DNA of 43,661 bases, from assembly GCA_013450215.1 (NCBI GenBank), contig JACDSH010000006.1:1-43661 (forward strand). The letters run 5' to 3'. Below are positions 8,666 through 18,584 of the stretch, piece by piece. The translations under genes and the position numbers were made by a program. Source of the DNA: Nitrosospira sp. (GTDB lineage: Bacteria; Pseudomonadota; Gammaproteobacteria; Burkholderiales; Nitrosomonadaceae). Every line of letters starts with the position of its first letter. Position 1 is the first letter of the stretch. The notes below the pieces were generated by a model that was not told where the DNA came from, made no database searches, and saw only the letters and a list, made by a program, of their open reading frames with translations.

Positions 8666-9808
8666 TTAGTTAAGCAGAAGCCGTATGCTATCCCAAGTTC
8701 GGCCAAAAATGTTGCCGATACTCACCCCCTCTAGTGCCACCAGAGGGTACTCGGACATTAGTTTTCCATCGATTGAAATCTTGACTGATCCGACTTGCTG
8801 CCCCGCACTGATCGGTGCGATGAGGGGTTTCTGATACTCCATCGTGGCCTTCATTTTATCGTTTTGTCCTCTGTGCAGAGTGAAGTAAAGATCCTGACCG
8901 AATCCTGCCTTGAGAATGCTCTGTGAGCCCTTCCAGAGAGGCATGGTAGTTACCTCCTGCCCCTTTCGATACAGTCGTACGGTATCGTAGAACTGGAATC
9001 CGTGGTTTAACAGTCTCTGGCTCTCCATGGCTCGCATATTGTCGGAACTGGCCCCCATCACGACAGAGATGAGTCTCCTTTCATTACGCTTTGCGGAAGT
9101 GATCAGGCAGTAGCCAGCGGCCTGAGTGTGACCGGTCTTGAGGCCGTCTACATTAGGATCAAGCCAGAGGAGGCGGTTCCGATTGGGCTGGGTAATCTTA
9201 TTGTAGGTGTAGTCTCGAATTGAATAGATCGGGTAGTGTTCAGGAAAGTCTCGGATCGTGGCCGCTGCCAGTAAACTCAGATCGTAGACGGTCGTAAAGT
9301 GATTCGGGTGAGGCAGTCCCGTGGCGTTAGCGAAGTGGGTATTCTTCATGCCCATACGTTGTGCCTCGTTATTCATCATCTGTGAGAAAGCATCCTCCGA
9401 TCCTGCGATGACCTCCGCCAGTGCGATCGATGCATCATTGGCAGACTGAATAATCACCCCACGTAACAACTCGTCGACAGTGACTGGTCGACTGGGCTCG
9501 ATGAACATCCGTGACCCCGATGTCTGCCAGGCGCGTTCTGATACAGGTACATTTTGAGTGGGGGTGATACGTTTCTGCTTGATGGCTGAGAAAACAACAT
9601 GAGCCGTCATCAGTTTGGTGAGAGAGGCGGGCTCAATACGGTCATGGATATTCAGGCTGGCAAGAGTCTGCCCACTCTGGAAATCAGTAAGGATGTATGC
9701 CTTGGCGGCGATGGATAAACCGGGTGGGGTGGAAGAGTACTGTCCGGTCTTCTGAGCGAACACTGCCGATGTGTAGCAGCATAAGGCTAATACGATTAAA
9801 TGTTTCAT
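8666..9808 (-). CDS. dacC: D-alanyl-D-alanine carboxypeptidase (PBP5/6 type)
   Basis: A 380-residue periplasmic penicillin-binding protein that trims the terminal D-alanine from peptidoglycan pentapeptides. It has a signal peptide (residues 1-18, ending AVFA) and the catalytic SxxK at 62-65 (SLTK). SAN and KTG (GLKTGHTQAAGYC) complete the active site. A C-terminal PBP5-type beta domain follows (about 290-370), and the hydrophobic end (IFGRTWDSIRLLLN) can serve as an amphipathic membrane anchor. Length and order fit DacA/DacC. It lies 32 bases upstream of dat, suggesting shared transcription. Confidence 0.95.
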   Translation of the reverse strand: MKHLIVLALCCYTSAVFAQKTGQYSSTPPGLSIAAKAYILTDFQSGQTLASLNIHDRIEPASLTKLMTAHVVFSAIKQKRITPTQNVPVSERAWQTSGSRMFIEPSRPVTVDELLRGVIIQSANDASIALAEVIAGSEDAFSQMMNNEAQRMGMKNTHFANATGLPHPNHFTTVYDLSLLAAATIRDFPEHYPIYSIRDYTYNKITQPNRNRLLWLDPNVDGLKTGHTQAAGYCLITSAKRNERRLISVVMGASSDNMRAMESQRLLNHGFQFYDTVRLYRKGQEVTTMPLWKGSQSILKAGFGQDLYFTLHRGQNDKMKATMEYQKPLIAPISAGQQVGSVKISIDGKLMSEYPLVALEGVSIGNIFGRTWDSIRLLLN

Positions 9809-9881
9809 GAAAGTCTCTCGACCATTGAAGTCATAATGATCGCGATGATCAAAAGAATGGAACTCTGGTTGACCTTAAACC

Positions 9882-10805
9882 CTATCCCGCCCAATTTGCA
9901 ATTCCTATCAGCAACAATAGAATTATCCATAAGACCAGTGCTCGCCAGATAAGGCCTGTAGCACTTTGTAAAAAATCATTGTCGGCCTCTTCTCCGATAC
10001 CTAATTCCGGCCGGTAGTGTTCAGAACCGGCCTCCTGTAGCGAATCTCCTAACCGAACACCCAGTGCACCTGCGCCACTCGCAAGGATGATCCCCTGTGA
10101 ATGGTTCGCCCATGATTCGGACTGTGCCCGCCAGCAATAAACCGCATCCTCAAAGTTACCTGCGATGGCAAAGCTCCCCGCGGTCAGTCGTGAAGGTAAC
10201 CAGTCTATAATCTTGAATGCACTTGCAGCAAATTGACCGAACTCTCCTGACCCATCTCCCGGATGACTCTCCCAGCGCTCACTCAGGAAGTCTGCGAGAC
10301 GATACAGTACCGCGCCCATCGGGCCAGGCAGTAAAACAAAACATACAATCACGCCGAACAGGTACCGGTGCGAATGAACCAGACCCAGCTCAATCGCGAC
10401 CCGAGCAATCATGCTACTACTGAGCTCATCGGCGGGTAATCCACTCCATTGACGCAGTAACTCTTGCGCACGAGGCAGTTCACCTTCCTTCAGTGCTTGG
10501 CTAATCTCTGCGAATGGTCGACTGAACTGGCGAAGACTCATGGTGCAATAAAGAACTAATACATTCCAAATCCAGGCCAGGACTGGGCTCAAATTCAGAA
10601 GAAGGTAATAGACCAATCCTGTGATGAGAATAAGTGGGGTCACTGCAGCAAACCATGCCGCGATGCCATGACGACTGACCCCAGTATTGAAGTGGCGCTC
10701 TAGTAAGTCGGTGTAGGATGAGACTAGTAATGCGGCCTGATTGTAACGCTGAGCCGGACGCCATTGTTCTAGAAGGAGTGCAAAGATAATCGAGATCAGG
10801 GTCAT
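9882..10805 (-). CDS. CobD/AmpE-like integral membrane protein
   Basis: A 307-residue membrane protein with hydrophobic segments at about 1-14, 55-95, 148-170 and 287-305. The N-terminus LISIIFALLLEQWRP and the middle FKIIDWLPSRLTAGSFAIAGNFEDAVYCW resemble the CobD/CbiB and AmpE family. True CobD makes adenosylcobinamide phosphate, but no other cobalamin genes are near, so a cobalamin role is unsupported and an AmpE-like role is equally possible. It sits 27 bases after sucD on the same strand. Confidence 0.75.
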   Translation of the reverse strand: MTLISIIFALLLEQWRPAQRYNQAALLVSSYTDLLERHFNTGVSRHGIAAWFAAVTPLILITGLVYYLLLNLSPVLAWIWNVLVLYCTMSLRQFSRPFAEISQALKEGELPRAQELLRQWSGLPADELSSSMIARVAIELGLVHSHRYLFGVIVCFVLLPGPMGAVLYRLADFLSERWESHPGDGSGEFGQFAASAFKIIDWLPSRLTAGSFAIAGNFEDAVYCWRAQSESWANHSQGIILASGAGALGVRLGDSLQEAGSEHYRPELGIGEEADNDFLQSATGLIWRALVLWIILLLLIGIANWAG

Positions 10806-10832
10806 TTCAAGACAGTCATCACACGACTCTGA

Positions 10833-11711
10833 TTATGGCAAGATTGATCTGAGTAGTTTCCCCATCTCTGCAGGATTACGCGTCACCCGAATCCCGCACT
10901 CTTCCATCACTGCAATCTTTTCCGCAGCCGTCCCCTTGCCACCGGAAATGATCGCACCGGCATGACCCATACGCTTACCCGCCGGAGCGGTCACACCAGC
11001 GATGAATCCAACCACTGGTTTTTGCATATGATCCTTGACCCAGCGTGCGCAGCCCTCCTCATCTGAACCACCGATCTCTCCTACCATCACAACCGCATCG
11101 GTCTCATCATCGTTATTGAAGAGTTGCATCACATCAAGATGCTTCAATCCATTTATCGGGTCACCCCCGATACCGATACAAGTCGATTGGCCTAGTCCTT
11201 GCTCCATTAATTGAGATACCGCTTCATAGGTCAGAGTGCCCGATCGAGAGACCACACCGATGCGCCCTTTTTTATGAATATGGCCTGGCATGATTCCGAT
11301 CTTGATCTCGTCGGGCGTGATGATTCCGGGACAATTTGGCCCTATCAGGAGGGTCTTTCGTCCCTGCATCTTGTATCGAGTGCGTAGCATATCTCGTACC
11401 GGGATCCCCTCAGTGATGCAGATGATCAGATCCATTTTGGCCTCAACCGCTTCATCAATCGCGGCTGCGGCGAATGGGGGTGGTACATAAATTACGGAGA
11501 CGGTTGCTCCACTGGCCTTCTTCGCCTCAGCAACGGTTGCATAGATCGGAATCCCTTCAAAATCCTCACCGGGTTTTTTAGGATTCACTCCAGCAACAAA
11601 ACAATTCTTTCCATTGGCATAGTCTCGGCACATGCGGGTATGAAACTGCCCTGTCTTGCCGGTCATGCCTTGAGTCATTACACGTGTATTCTTATCAATC
11701 AAGATAGACAT
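10833..11711 (-). CDS. sucD: Succinyl-CoA ligase, alpha subunit
   Basis: This 292-residue subunit binds CoA and carries the phosphohistidine of succinyl-CoA synthetase, which links succinyl-CoA cleavage to ATP or GTP formation in the TCA cycle. The N-terminal CoA-binding Rossmann fold contains [18 protein letters not shown], and the active histidine lies in [28 protein letters not shown] is also typical. Length matches the family. It follows sucC with a 2-base gap, so the subunits are made from one message. Confidence 0.98.
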   Translation of the reverse strand: MSILIDKNTRVMTQGMTGKTGQFHTRMCRDYANGKNCFVAGVNPKKPGEDFEGIPIYATVAEAKKASGATVSVIYVPPPFAAAAIDEAVEAKMDLIICITEGIPVRDMLRTRYKMQGRKTLLIGPNCPGIITPDEIKIGIMPGHIHKKGRIGVVSRSGTLTYEAVSQLMEQGLGQSTCIGIGGDPINGLKHLDVMQLFNNDDETDAVVMVGEIGGSDEEGCARWVKDHMQKPVVGFIAGVTAPAGKRMGHAGAIISGGKGTAAEKIAVMEECGIRVTRNPAEMGKLLRSILP

Positions 11712-11713
11712 AT

Positions 11714-12880
11714 CTAGACCCCCCTCGCTGCGGTGACGGCCTTTTCTGCAGCATCTGACATAGTGCTGGCTGAGATGATGGGTAGCCCAGATTCAGAGAG
11801 TATTCTCTTACCGAGATCCACATTGGTACCCTCAAGACGGACCACTAGAGGAACACTGAGTCTGACTTCACGAACTGCTGCCACCACCCCCTCAGCAATG
11901 ACGTCGCACTTCATAATGCCGCCGAATATGTTAATAAGGATGGCTTGAAGATTTGGGTTATGCAGCATCAGCTTGAAGGCTTCTGCCACCTTCTCAGCTG
12001 TGGCGCCACCGCCGACATCTAGAAAGTTAGCAGGACTGCCACCATAGAGCTTGATGATGTCCATGGTCGCCATCGCGAGGCCAGCGCCATTGACTAGACA
12101 TCCGATATTGCCGTCCAAGGAGATGTAAGAGAGATCGTACTTGGATGCTTCGATCTCAGATGGGTCCTCCTCGTCCAGATCACGCAAGCTGGCGATCTCG
12201 GGGTGACGAAATAACGCGTTATCGTCGAAATTCATTTTTGCATCCAGCGCAAGGACGTGGTTATCACCGTCGATTATCAATGGATTAATTTCAATCAGTG
12301 ATGCATCAGTTTCATCAAAGGCTTGGTATAAATTTTGCAGAAAGGATTGAGCCTCAGGTATAGCAGATTCAGCAATACCAATCTTGCGAGCGATATTGGC
12401 AGCATCCGGATCATCCAATCCTGTCAGTGGATTAATCAGTACTTTATGAATTTTTTCAGGGGTGTGGGCGGCGACCTGTTCGATGTCCATCCCACCCTCT
12501 GAACTCGCCATCAGGCATACCAGCTGGTTAGTACGGTCTACCACCATTCCGATATAGAGCTCCTTCTTGATATCGACACCTTGCTCGATCAGGAGTCTTC
12601 GAATGACTTGTCCCTGCACACCCGTCTGGTGCGTGATCAAGGTCATGCCGAGCATCTTCGCAGCAATCTGACCGACTTCATCGAGTGATTTCGCGAGCTT
12701 CACCCCTCCACCCTTGCCACGACCGCCTGCATGTATCTGTGCCTTGACAACCCAGGCACTACCACCTAGTTGGGTTGCAGCAGATACTGCTTGATCGACG
12801 TTATGGCAGGGGATTCCGAGGGGTGTAGAGACACCAAATCCACGTAGAATTTCCTTGGCTTGGTACTCGTGTATTTTCAT
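11714..12880 (-). CDS. sucC: Succinyl-CoA ligase, beta subunit
   Basis: A 388-residue ATP-grasp subunit of succinyl-CoA synthetase. It opens with [12 protein letters not shown], the invariant family start. The nucleotide-binding part has [14 protein letters not shown], and the C-terminal ligase domain has [18 protein letters not shown] and [15 protein letters not shown]. Paired with SucD it runs the only substrate-level phosphorylation step of the TCA cycle. An FKBP isomerase gene lies 53 bases upstream on the same strand and may share its transcript. Confidence 0.98.
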   Translation of the reverse strand: MKIHEYQAKEILRGFGVSTPLGIPCHNVDQAVSAATQLGGSAWVVKAQIHAGGRGKGGGVKLAKSLDEVGQIAAKMLGMTLITHQTGVQGQVIRRLLIEQGVDIKKELYIGMVVDRTNQLVCLMASSEGGMDIEQVAAHTPEKIHKVLINPLTGLDDPDAANIARKIGIAESAIPEAQSFLQNLYQAFDETDASLIEINPLIIDGDNHVLALDAKMNFDDNALFRHPEIASLRDLDEEDPSEIEASKYDLSYISLDGNIGCLVNGAGLAMATMDIIKLYGGSPANFLDVGGGATAEKVAEAFKLMLHNPNLQAILINIFGGIMKCDVIAEGVVAAVREVRLSVPLVVRLEGTNVDLGKRILSESGLPIISASTMSDAAEKAVTAARGV

Positions 12881-12933
12881 GAGGTTTCCGTGACCGTGCC
12901 GTACTCGCTGCTGTGTATGCAGAGTCTTGTTGG

Positions 12934-13398
12934 TTAGTGCGTCGGCCCTTGGCGTAGGCTGAGGAGTTCAATGTCAAAGATTAAGGTTGCATTCGCTGGG
13001 ATTACGCCTCCTGCACCGGTGGAGCCATAAGCCATAGAGGGGGGCACAATCAATATCCGTCTTCCACCAATCTTCATCCCAACAACACCCTTATCCCATC
13101 CCTTGATTACCCGACCCGCCCCCAACAGAAATGAAAATGGGCCACTACGATCACGTGAGCTATCAAATTTCTTACCTTTATTCAATGGACCAGATGGGTC
13201 GAAAAGCCAGCCGGTATAATGAACTTCGGCCATTGATCCCACGGTTGCTTCTGCCCCATTTCCTTTGAGGATATCGGTCATTACGAGCTCTGTCACACCG
13301 GGCACTCCGGGTTTATCTTGAGAGAATGCGGCCTGAGGTAGTAGAGTCATTCCCATCACGAATAGACTCAGATTAAGAAGGGTATTTAATTTAGTCAT
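12934..13398 (-). CDS. Exported FKBP-type peptidyl-prolyl isomerase
   Basis: A 154-residue protein with a signal peptide (residues about 1-26, ending AAFS) and a single FKBP domain (about 40-150). Typical strings are [46 protein letters not shown] and [23 protein letters not shown]. It should speed proline cis-trans isomerisation during protein folding in the periplasm. It lacks the FkpA dimerisation domain and is nearer the small FKBPs. The 231 bases between it and the divergent DUF454 gene must hold both promoters; I could not pick clear -10/-35 pairs. Confidence 0.93.
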   Translation of the reverse strand: MTKLNTLLNLSLFVMGMTLLPQAAFSQDKPGVPGVTELVMTDILKGNGAEATVGSMAEVHYTGWLFDPSGPLNKGKKFDSSRDRSGPFSFLLGAGRVIKGWDKGVVGMKIGGRRILIVPPSMAYGSTGAGGVIPANATLIFDIELLSLRQGPTH

Positions 13399-13629
13399 GT
13401 TTACCTCAAAATATAAATTTAGATCATTAAATCATGATTGAGCTACGATTCCATCTTCAATCGGATCTCCTCCGCTTGAAAGGTCGTCACACCATCTCAG
13501 CCTTGATCTGGCAAGGGGTTGGCATTCCAAATTCGAAGGCTCTTGCATATTATACTCGCTATGTTTAGTCCGTCATCACAGCCCAGTCAAGTCCGGCTTG
13601 ATGTTGCCCATTAGACTGAAGGTACAGAT

Positions 13630-14088
13630 ATGCCGGGAAACTTAGAAGAGGAAGATCAGTCGACTGAACGTGGGACAAGCTCATTTCGTCCGCATGATTC
13701 ACGCATGGTGCGTATTCTGTACTTAACACTGGGTATTGTCTCACTGGTGCTGGCTGTATTGGGTGTGGTGTTGCCAGTACTTCCCACGACCCCATTCATA
13801 CTCTTGGCTGCTGCCTGTTTCGCCCGCAGCTCTGAACGTTTCCATAATCGCTTGCTCAGTAATCGCTTCGCAGGCCCGATCATTCGAGAGTGGCGCGAGC
13901 ATCGTAGCATCCCCCTCCGGATCAAGCGTTGGATCTATTTTATGATGGTGATCTCATTCGGTAGCTCTATTCTGTTGCTGTACCAACCTTGGCAGCAGTT
14001 GATGATGGCTGTTCTAGGAATTATCCTGTTGATCTTCATCTGGCGTATACCGGTCAGAGATATGGGGGATGGCCATAAAGCAGATTAG
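13630..14088 (+). CDS. DUF454 (YbaN-like) inner-membrane protein
   Basis: A 152-residue protein with a polar N-terminus of about 25 residues and then hydrophobic segments at about 28-62 and 100-140. The motif LGVVLPVLPTTPFILLAAACFARSSE is the hallmark of the DUF454/YbaN family. Function is unknown. AAGG seven bases before ATG 13630 supports the long start, although MVRILYLT (residue 26) resembles the start of shorter relatives. It stands alone between divergent and downstream genes. Confidence 0.88.
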   Translation: MPGNLEEEDQSTERGTSSFRPHDSRMVRILYLTLGIVSLVLAVLGVVLPVLPTTPFILLAAACFARSSERFHNRLLSNRFAGPIIREWREHRSIPLRIKRWIYFMMVISFGSSILLLYQPWQQLMMAVLGIILLIFIWRIPVRDMGDGHKAD

Positions 14089-14261
14089 CCTCGGATGGAG
14101 GTCAGCAAGAGATGAGTCAAGTTTGGCAATAGCCCGTCTCACCGCCGTTTCCAGAACCTGAAGTTTTCACGTATCATACCTTCCATGCGCAACTGATTAG
14201 TCTGTCCTGTTGGGTAATCTTCCATTGAGTGGTGTCCAAAAATCATAGTGATAACGTGTAA

Positions 14262-15518
14262 ATGAACCCTGCCGCATTAGAAATAATCGGTGCTGTGCTC
14301 TTTGGTATCGCGGTTGTCCATACATTCTCGACCAAGTTCTTCGAGCATCTGGCCCATACACAGCCCGCTCATGCCGGTGTCTGGCACTTGCTGGGAGAGG
14401 TTGAGGTGGTCTTTGGATTCTGGGCGATGGTGCTGATTGTTGCGATGATGTCTATAGACGGGAAGCTCGCCGCGCTCGCCTACCTTGATCGACAGAGCTT
14501 TATTGAGCCGATGTTCGTATTCGTTATCATGGTGATTGCGGGCAGCAGACCGATTCTGCAATTTGCGAAGACCAGTGTCGAGATGATTGCACGGGTCATC
14601 CCATGCTCACGTGAAAAGGCTTTTTACTTTATTACATTATCATTTGTACCATTACTAGGCTCCTTCATCACTGAGCCTGCAGCCATGACACTCGCTGCAC
14701 TGATTCTGTTTGAACGCTATTACTCGCAGGGAATATCGACCCGTTTTAAGTACGCCACTCTCGGCGTGTTGTTCGTCAATATCTCGATCGGTGGAACTTT
14801 GACACCCTACGCTGCGCCACCGGTACTGATGGTTGCCGGTAAGTGGGGATGGGATATCACCTTTATGATTACCACTTTTGGCTGGAAGGCTGCGCTGGCG
14901 GTGATATTGAATGCATTGGTGGTTACCCTCCTGTTTCAACGTGAATTATCGAGCATGCAGGGTGGAAAGCTGTCTGAAAAACCCAGCGTTCCTCTGTCAG
15001 TGGTATGCGTCCACCTGCTGTTCCTAATAGGGGTGGTGGTCTTCGCCCATTATCCGGTGGTTTTTATGGGGCTACTGCTGTTCTTTTTGGGATTTGCTCA
15101 AGCCTATGAGCGATTCCAGGATCGACTGATCCTGCGTGAGGGGTTACTGGTTGCTTTCTTCTTAGCAGGTTTGGTCGTCCTGGGAGGGCAGCAGAAATGG
15201 TGGTTGCAACCCTTGCTGTCAGGGATGGATAGCACGACGCTGTATTTTGGAGCTACCTTACTCACCGCAATCACTGACAATGCGGCATTGACTTATCTGG
15301 GATCGTTGATGGATGCGCCGACCGCCGAGTTTAAGTACGCGCTCGTTGCAGGGGCGGTCACGGGTGGAGGCCTGACAGTGATTGCCAATGCTCCAAACCC
15401 AGCAGGATTCTCTATTCTCAAGGGGTCTTTCGAGGATGAAACGATCCATCCACTAGGTCTGCTGGTTGCGGCACTGCCACCTACCCTAATTGCAGTCCTC
15501 GCATTCCTATTACTTTGA
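14262..15518 (+). CDS. Putative Na+/H+ antiporter (Na_H_antiport_3/DUF1504-like)
   Basis: A 418-residue inner-membrane protein with roughly ten to eleven hydrophobic segments. Strings such as GSFITEPAAMTLAALIL, NISIGGTLTPYAAPPVLMVAG and TDNAALTYLGSL resemble the putative Na+/H+ antiporter family of the ion-transporter superfamily. The acidic residue in FITEP and the aspartate in AITDNAAL are candidate ion-coupling sites. Transport specificity is inferred from the family only. No ribosome-binding site stands out before ATG 14262. The 173 bases upstream contain no structure I can name. Confidence 0.85.
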   Translation: MNPAALEIIGAVLFGIAVVHTFSTKFFEHLAHTQPAHAGVWHLLGEVEVVFGFWAMVLIVAMMSIDGKLAALAYLDRQSFIEPMFVFVIMVIAGSRPILQFAKTSVEMIARVIPCSREKAFYFITLSFVPLLGSFITEPAAMTLAALILFERYYSQGISTRFKYATLGVLFVNISIGGTLTPYAAPPVLMVAGKWGWDITFMITTFGWKAALAVILNALVVTLLFQRELSSMQGGKLSEKPSVPLSVVCVHLLFLIGVVVFAHYPVVFMGLLLFFLGFAQAYERFQDRLILREGLLVAFFLAGLVVLGGQQKWWLQPLLSGMDSTTLYFGATLLTAITDNAALTYLGSLMDAPTAEFKYALVAGAVTGGGLTVIANAPNPAGFSILKGSFEDETIHPLGLLVAALPPTLIAVLAFLLL

Positions 15519-15527
15519 GTTGTCTAG

Positions 15528-15562
15528 ACCGGCAGTATATGACTACTGTTGTTAGTGCCGGT
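15528..15562. terminator. Candidate bidirectional hairpin between convergent genes
   Basis: ACCGGCA at 15528-15534 pairs perfectly with TGCCGGT at 15556-15562, between the antiporter stop and the stop of the PBP7-like gene. The 21-base loop is long and no clean run of T follows, so a terminator role is only suggested by position. Confidence 0.35.
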
Positions 15563-16392
15563 TAACTGCTACGTTTGCGAGCGAGGCTCGCTTCCATCCA
15601 CTGTTTGATACGGATGGCGTCACCGATACGGGTCTTCTTCCCGTTTGAATCAAGTAGAACAATGATTACTGGTTTGCCGGTGATGTTCGCCTGCATCACT
15701 AAGCAACGACCGGCTGAACTCAGAAAGCCGGTCTTTGACACTCCGATCTGCCACTGACCGTTATTTACCAGATTATTAGAGTTGGTATATTTCAGGCTTT
15801 GTCGATAATCCGGTGAATCGAGTGCGTGTGAGGTGGTAGTAGAAAACTCGCGGATAACCCCATAGAAATGGGCAGCCTCAACCATTTTCACCAGATCACG
15901 AGCGGTAGAAACATTGGCACTGCTGAGTCCGGTGGAGTCGACGAAGCGACTATTCCCCATACCAAGCTCAAATGCCTTGTTATTCATCGCTAAGACGAAT
16001 GCTTCGATACCGCCTGGGTAGGCTCGGCCCAGTGCTGCCGCTGCACGGTTCTCAGAGGACATGAGTGCTAACCTTAGCAACTGCTGACGTGTCAGGCTGG
16101 AACCGACCTTCAATCGTGAACGGGTATTCTTGAGGACATCAATATCAGCAGAGTCGATGGAGATCTCTTCGGAAAGAGGTAGTTGCGCATCCAGAACCAC
16201 CATCGCCGTCATCAGCTTTGTAATGGACGCGATCGGCATGATGGTATCGATATTCTTACTATAAATGGCGTGACCCTGCTGAGCATCAAAAATGAGTGCG
16301 GAACGGGACTTTAGGGTTAGATCACCCTTCTGTGCAAAAGCATTTCCGGTGATTGCAAGCATGGCAACCAGCGCAAGGAGGGCTCTGTTCAT
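15562..16392 (-). CDS. pbpG: PBP7-type D-alanyl-D-alanine endopeptidase (S11 serine peptidase)
   Basis: A 276-residue periplasmic peptidase. After a signal peptide (1-20, ending NAFA) it has SxxK at 56-59 (SITK), SxN as SEN (SSENRAAAALG) and KTG (GVSKTGFLSSAGRC). It lacks the C-terminal beta domain of PBP5, as in PBP7/PbpG, which cleaves cross-links in peptidoglycan. This is a second S11 peptidase in the window beside dacC. The 160 bases upstream are AT-rich and probably hold its promoter. Confidence 0.9.
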   Translation of the reverse strand: MNRALLALVAMLAITGNAFAQKGDLTLKSRSALIFDAQQGHAIYSKNIDTIMPIASITKLMTAMVVLDAQLPLSEEISIDSADIDVLKNTRSRLKVGSSLTRQQLLRLALMSSENRAAAALGRAYPGGIEAFVLAMNNKAFELGMGNSRFVDSTGLSSANVSTARDLVKMVEAAHFYGVIREFSTTTSHALDSPDYRQSLKYTNSNNLVNNGQWQIGVSKTGFLSSAGRCLVMQANITGKPVIIVLLDSNGKKTRIGDAIRIKQWMEASLARKRSS

Positions 16393-16552
16393 TCTTCCTG
16401 CTCCATTGTAAGAAAGCGATCCGCTCTACACGGATTTGTTGAGAATTTAAGATAAGTTATCAAAAATAGATAAATAGGGCAAATTTATATCCTAATTGCA
16501 GGGGAATTTTGTTGAATCTTCCTCCAGAATAACGTTACTTTCCTAACTCATT

Positions 16553-18373
16553 TCAACCTTGATCTATATCCTCTTCTTTTGATTGTAGTAGTGTCTGCTC
16601 TTCCTGCTGCTGTAGTTCCCACATACGCGCATAGCTGCCGTTAGATGCTAGCAGTTCATGATGGGTGCCGCGCTCAATGATGCTTCCCTTATCCATGACC
16701 ATAATCTGATCAGCATCGGCGATGGTAGAGAGTCGGTGGGCGATGATGAGGGTGGTTCTATTTGAGGCAATACGTTTGAGTTCTGACTGTATGACCTTTT
16801 CAGATTTTGAATCTAGCGCTGAGGTAGCTTCATCAAATATAAGAATCCTTGGATTCTTCAATATTGCACGGGCGATTGCAACGCGCTGCTTCTCTCCTCC
16901 GGAGAGTTTGAGCCCGCGCTCTCCTACAGTCGTTTCATACTGATCAGGAAGGCCCTCGATGAAGGCATGGATGTATGCAGACTTTGCGGCTTCGAATACC
17001 TCTTCACGGGTTGCATCAGGCCTTCCGTATGCAATATTGTAATAAATGCTGTCATTGAACAACACCGTATCCTGAGGAACAATGCCAATGGCTGATCGTA
17101 AACTCTTCTGGGTGATGTCTCGGATGTCCTGATCATTGATCAGGATGCATCCTTCTGACGCATCATAAAAACGGAATAGTAAACGTGCCAGGGTAGACTT
17201 TCCAGATCCGCTCTGTCCGACCACAGCGACAGTACATCCGGCCGGAATTTCGAAACTCACATCAAATAGAATCTGACGGTTGGGCTCATAGCTAAAACTC
17301 ACTCGTTTGAACTGAATGGCCCCTTCCCCTGTGATGAGATCATTTACGCCAGGCTTGTCCTTGATCTCCTCGTTTTCTGCGAGCAGGCTGAACATTTTTT
17401 CCATGTCTGCTAGGGAATGCTTGATCTCACGATAAACGAATCCGAGGAAGTGCAGGGGCATATACAGTTGCAACATAAAGGCATTCACCAGCACCAGATC
17501 GCCGAGAGACATGCTGCCCTTGACCACTCCATCGGCGGCTAGCAGCATTAGAAGTGTGACCCCGATCGCGATGATGGCACTCTGACCCGCATTAAGTGCG
17601 GCGAGGGAAGTTTGATTCCGAACCGCTGCAACCTCCCACTTTTGCATATGTTCATCGTACCGATGAGCCTCCCACGACTCGTTACCAAAGTACTTGACTG
17701 TTTCATAATTGAGGAGGCTGTCAATGGCCCGGGTATTGGCCTTTGAGTCCATATCATTCATCGTTCTGCGGAAGATCATGCGCCACTCGGTAATGAACAG
17801 AGTGAACCCGATATAGGCTACCAGCGTGACAAAGATGATTACCGAGAACAAAATGTCATATTTAGAGAGAAGGATTGCTGCGACCAGTCCAATCTCCAGC
17901 AGTGTCGGCAAGATATTGAACAGCATGAAATTCAGCAGAAAAGAAATGCCACGGGTGCCACGCTCGATATCGCGAGATACTCCACCAGTCTGACGTTCCA
18001 GGTGAAATCTTAGAGATAATGCATGCAGATGACCGAATACCCTGATCGCCACCCGTCGGATGGCGCGCTGAGTGACCTTGGCAAATACGGCATCTCGTAA
18101 TTCACCAAATAGCGTACTGCAAAGGCGTAGCCCCCCATAACCCAGCAGCAGCAGTACCGGCAGCACTAGCATGGCTCGCGGCTGGTCAAGAGCGTCGACG
18201 ATTTCCTTTAACACCAGAGGAACAGCGACACTGGCAAATTTAGCCATCACCAGCAGTATCAGTGCCAAGGCAACTCGACCCTTGAACTCCAGTAAGTAAG
18301 GTAGAAGGGTTCGGATGACTTGCCAGTCGTTACGACTGGCTTCTGGTTTTTCGAAACGGGTGGGGCGCATCAA
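16553..18373 (-). CDS. Atm1/HMT1-type ABC exporter (fused permease-ATPase)
   Basis: A 606-residue half-transporter: a six-helix ABC membrane domain at about 20-330, then an ATPase domain at about 350-590. It shows Walker A (GQSGSGKST), signature LSGGEKQRVAIARA, Walker B (ILIFDEATSALD) and H-loop (IIAHRLST). The strings NYETVKYFGNE and FLGFVYREIKHSLADMEKMF are typical of the Atm1/ABCB7/HMT1 family. That family exports glutathione-linked sulphur compounds or metal conjugates and is tied to Fe-S or heavy-metal homeostasis. In this window it sits away from the suf operon, next to the cbb genes on the same strand. The 211 bases upstream probably hold its own promoter and the 3' end of the cbb message; no clear terminator is visible there. 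Confidence 0.9.
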   Translation of the reverse strand: MMRPTRFEKPEASRNDWQVIRTLLPYLLEFKGRVALALILLVMAKFASVAVPLVLKEIVDALDQPRAMLVLPVLLLLGYGGLRLCSTLFGELRDAVFAKVTQRAIRRVAIRVFGHLHALSLRFHLERQTGGVSRDIERGTRGISFLLNFMLFNILPTLLEIGLVAAILLSKYDILFSVIIFVTLVAYIGFTLFITEWRMIFRRTMNDMDSKANTRAIDSLLNYETVKYFGNESWEAHRYDEHMQKWEVAAVRNQTSLAALNAGQSAIIAIGVTLLMLLAADGVVKGSMSLGDLVLVNAFMLQLYMPLHFLGFVYREIKHSLADMEKMFSLLAENEEIKDKPGVNDLITGEGAIQFKRVSFSYEPNRQILFDVSFEIPAGCTVAVVGQSGSGKSTLARLLFRFYDASEGCILINDQDIRDITQKSLRSAIGIVPQDTVLFNDSIYYNIAYGRPDATREEVFEAAKSAYIHAFIEGLPDQYETTVGERGLKLSGGEKQRVAIARAILKNPRILIFDEATSALDSKSEKVIQSELKRIASNRTTLIIAHRLSTIADADQIMVMDKGSIIERGTHHELLASNGSYARMWELQQQEEQTLLQSKEEDIDQG

Positions 18374-18584
18374 TTAAATTTTTAAGGCAATGAACGTCAT
18401 AGCATAATTGAATGTACTAAATAGTTCTTGCGGAGAATTCATGCAGAGATGCGACCAGAGTAACAAAGAAAAATGGAAACCCTAGCAAGAATATCCATTA
18501 GCATCTAGAAAATTACTTTGGAGGGCTTCGCTGGTTTGTTTATGTTACCTGAGTAAGGCTATATTGATTTGGCTATGTCAGTAC

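Noticed and set aside
9882-10805. Cobalamin biosynthesis enzyme CobD
   Set aside because: Only a family-level resemblance; no other cobalamin genes are nearby, so I kept the neutral name CobD/AmpE-like.
14089-14261. Possible cation riboswitch before the putative Na+/H+ antiporter
   Set aside because: I could not fit any known sodium- or lithium-responsive RNA motif to the sequence, and no strong stem ends near the start codon.
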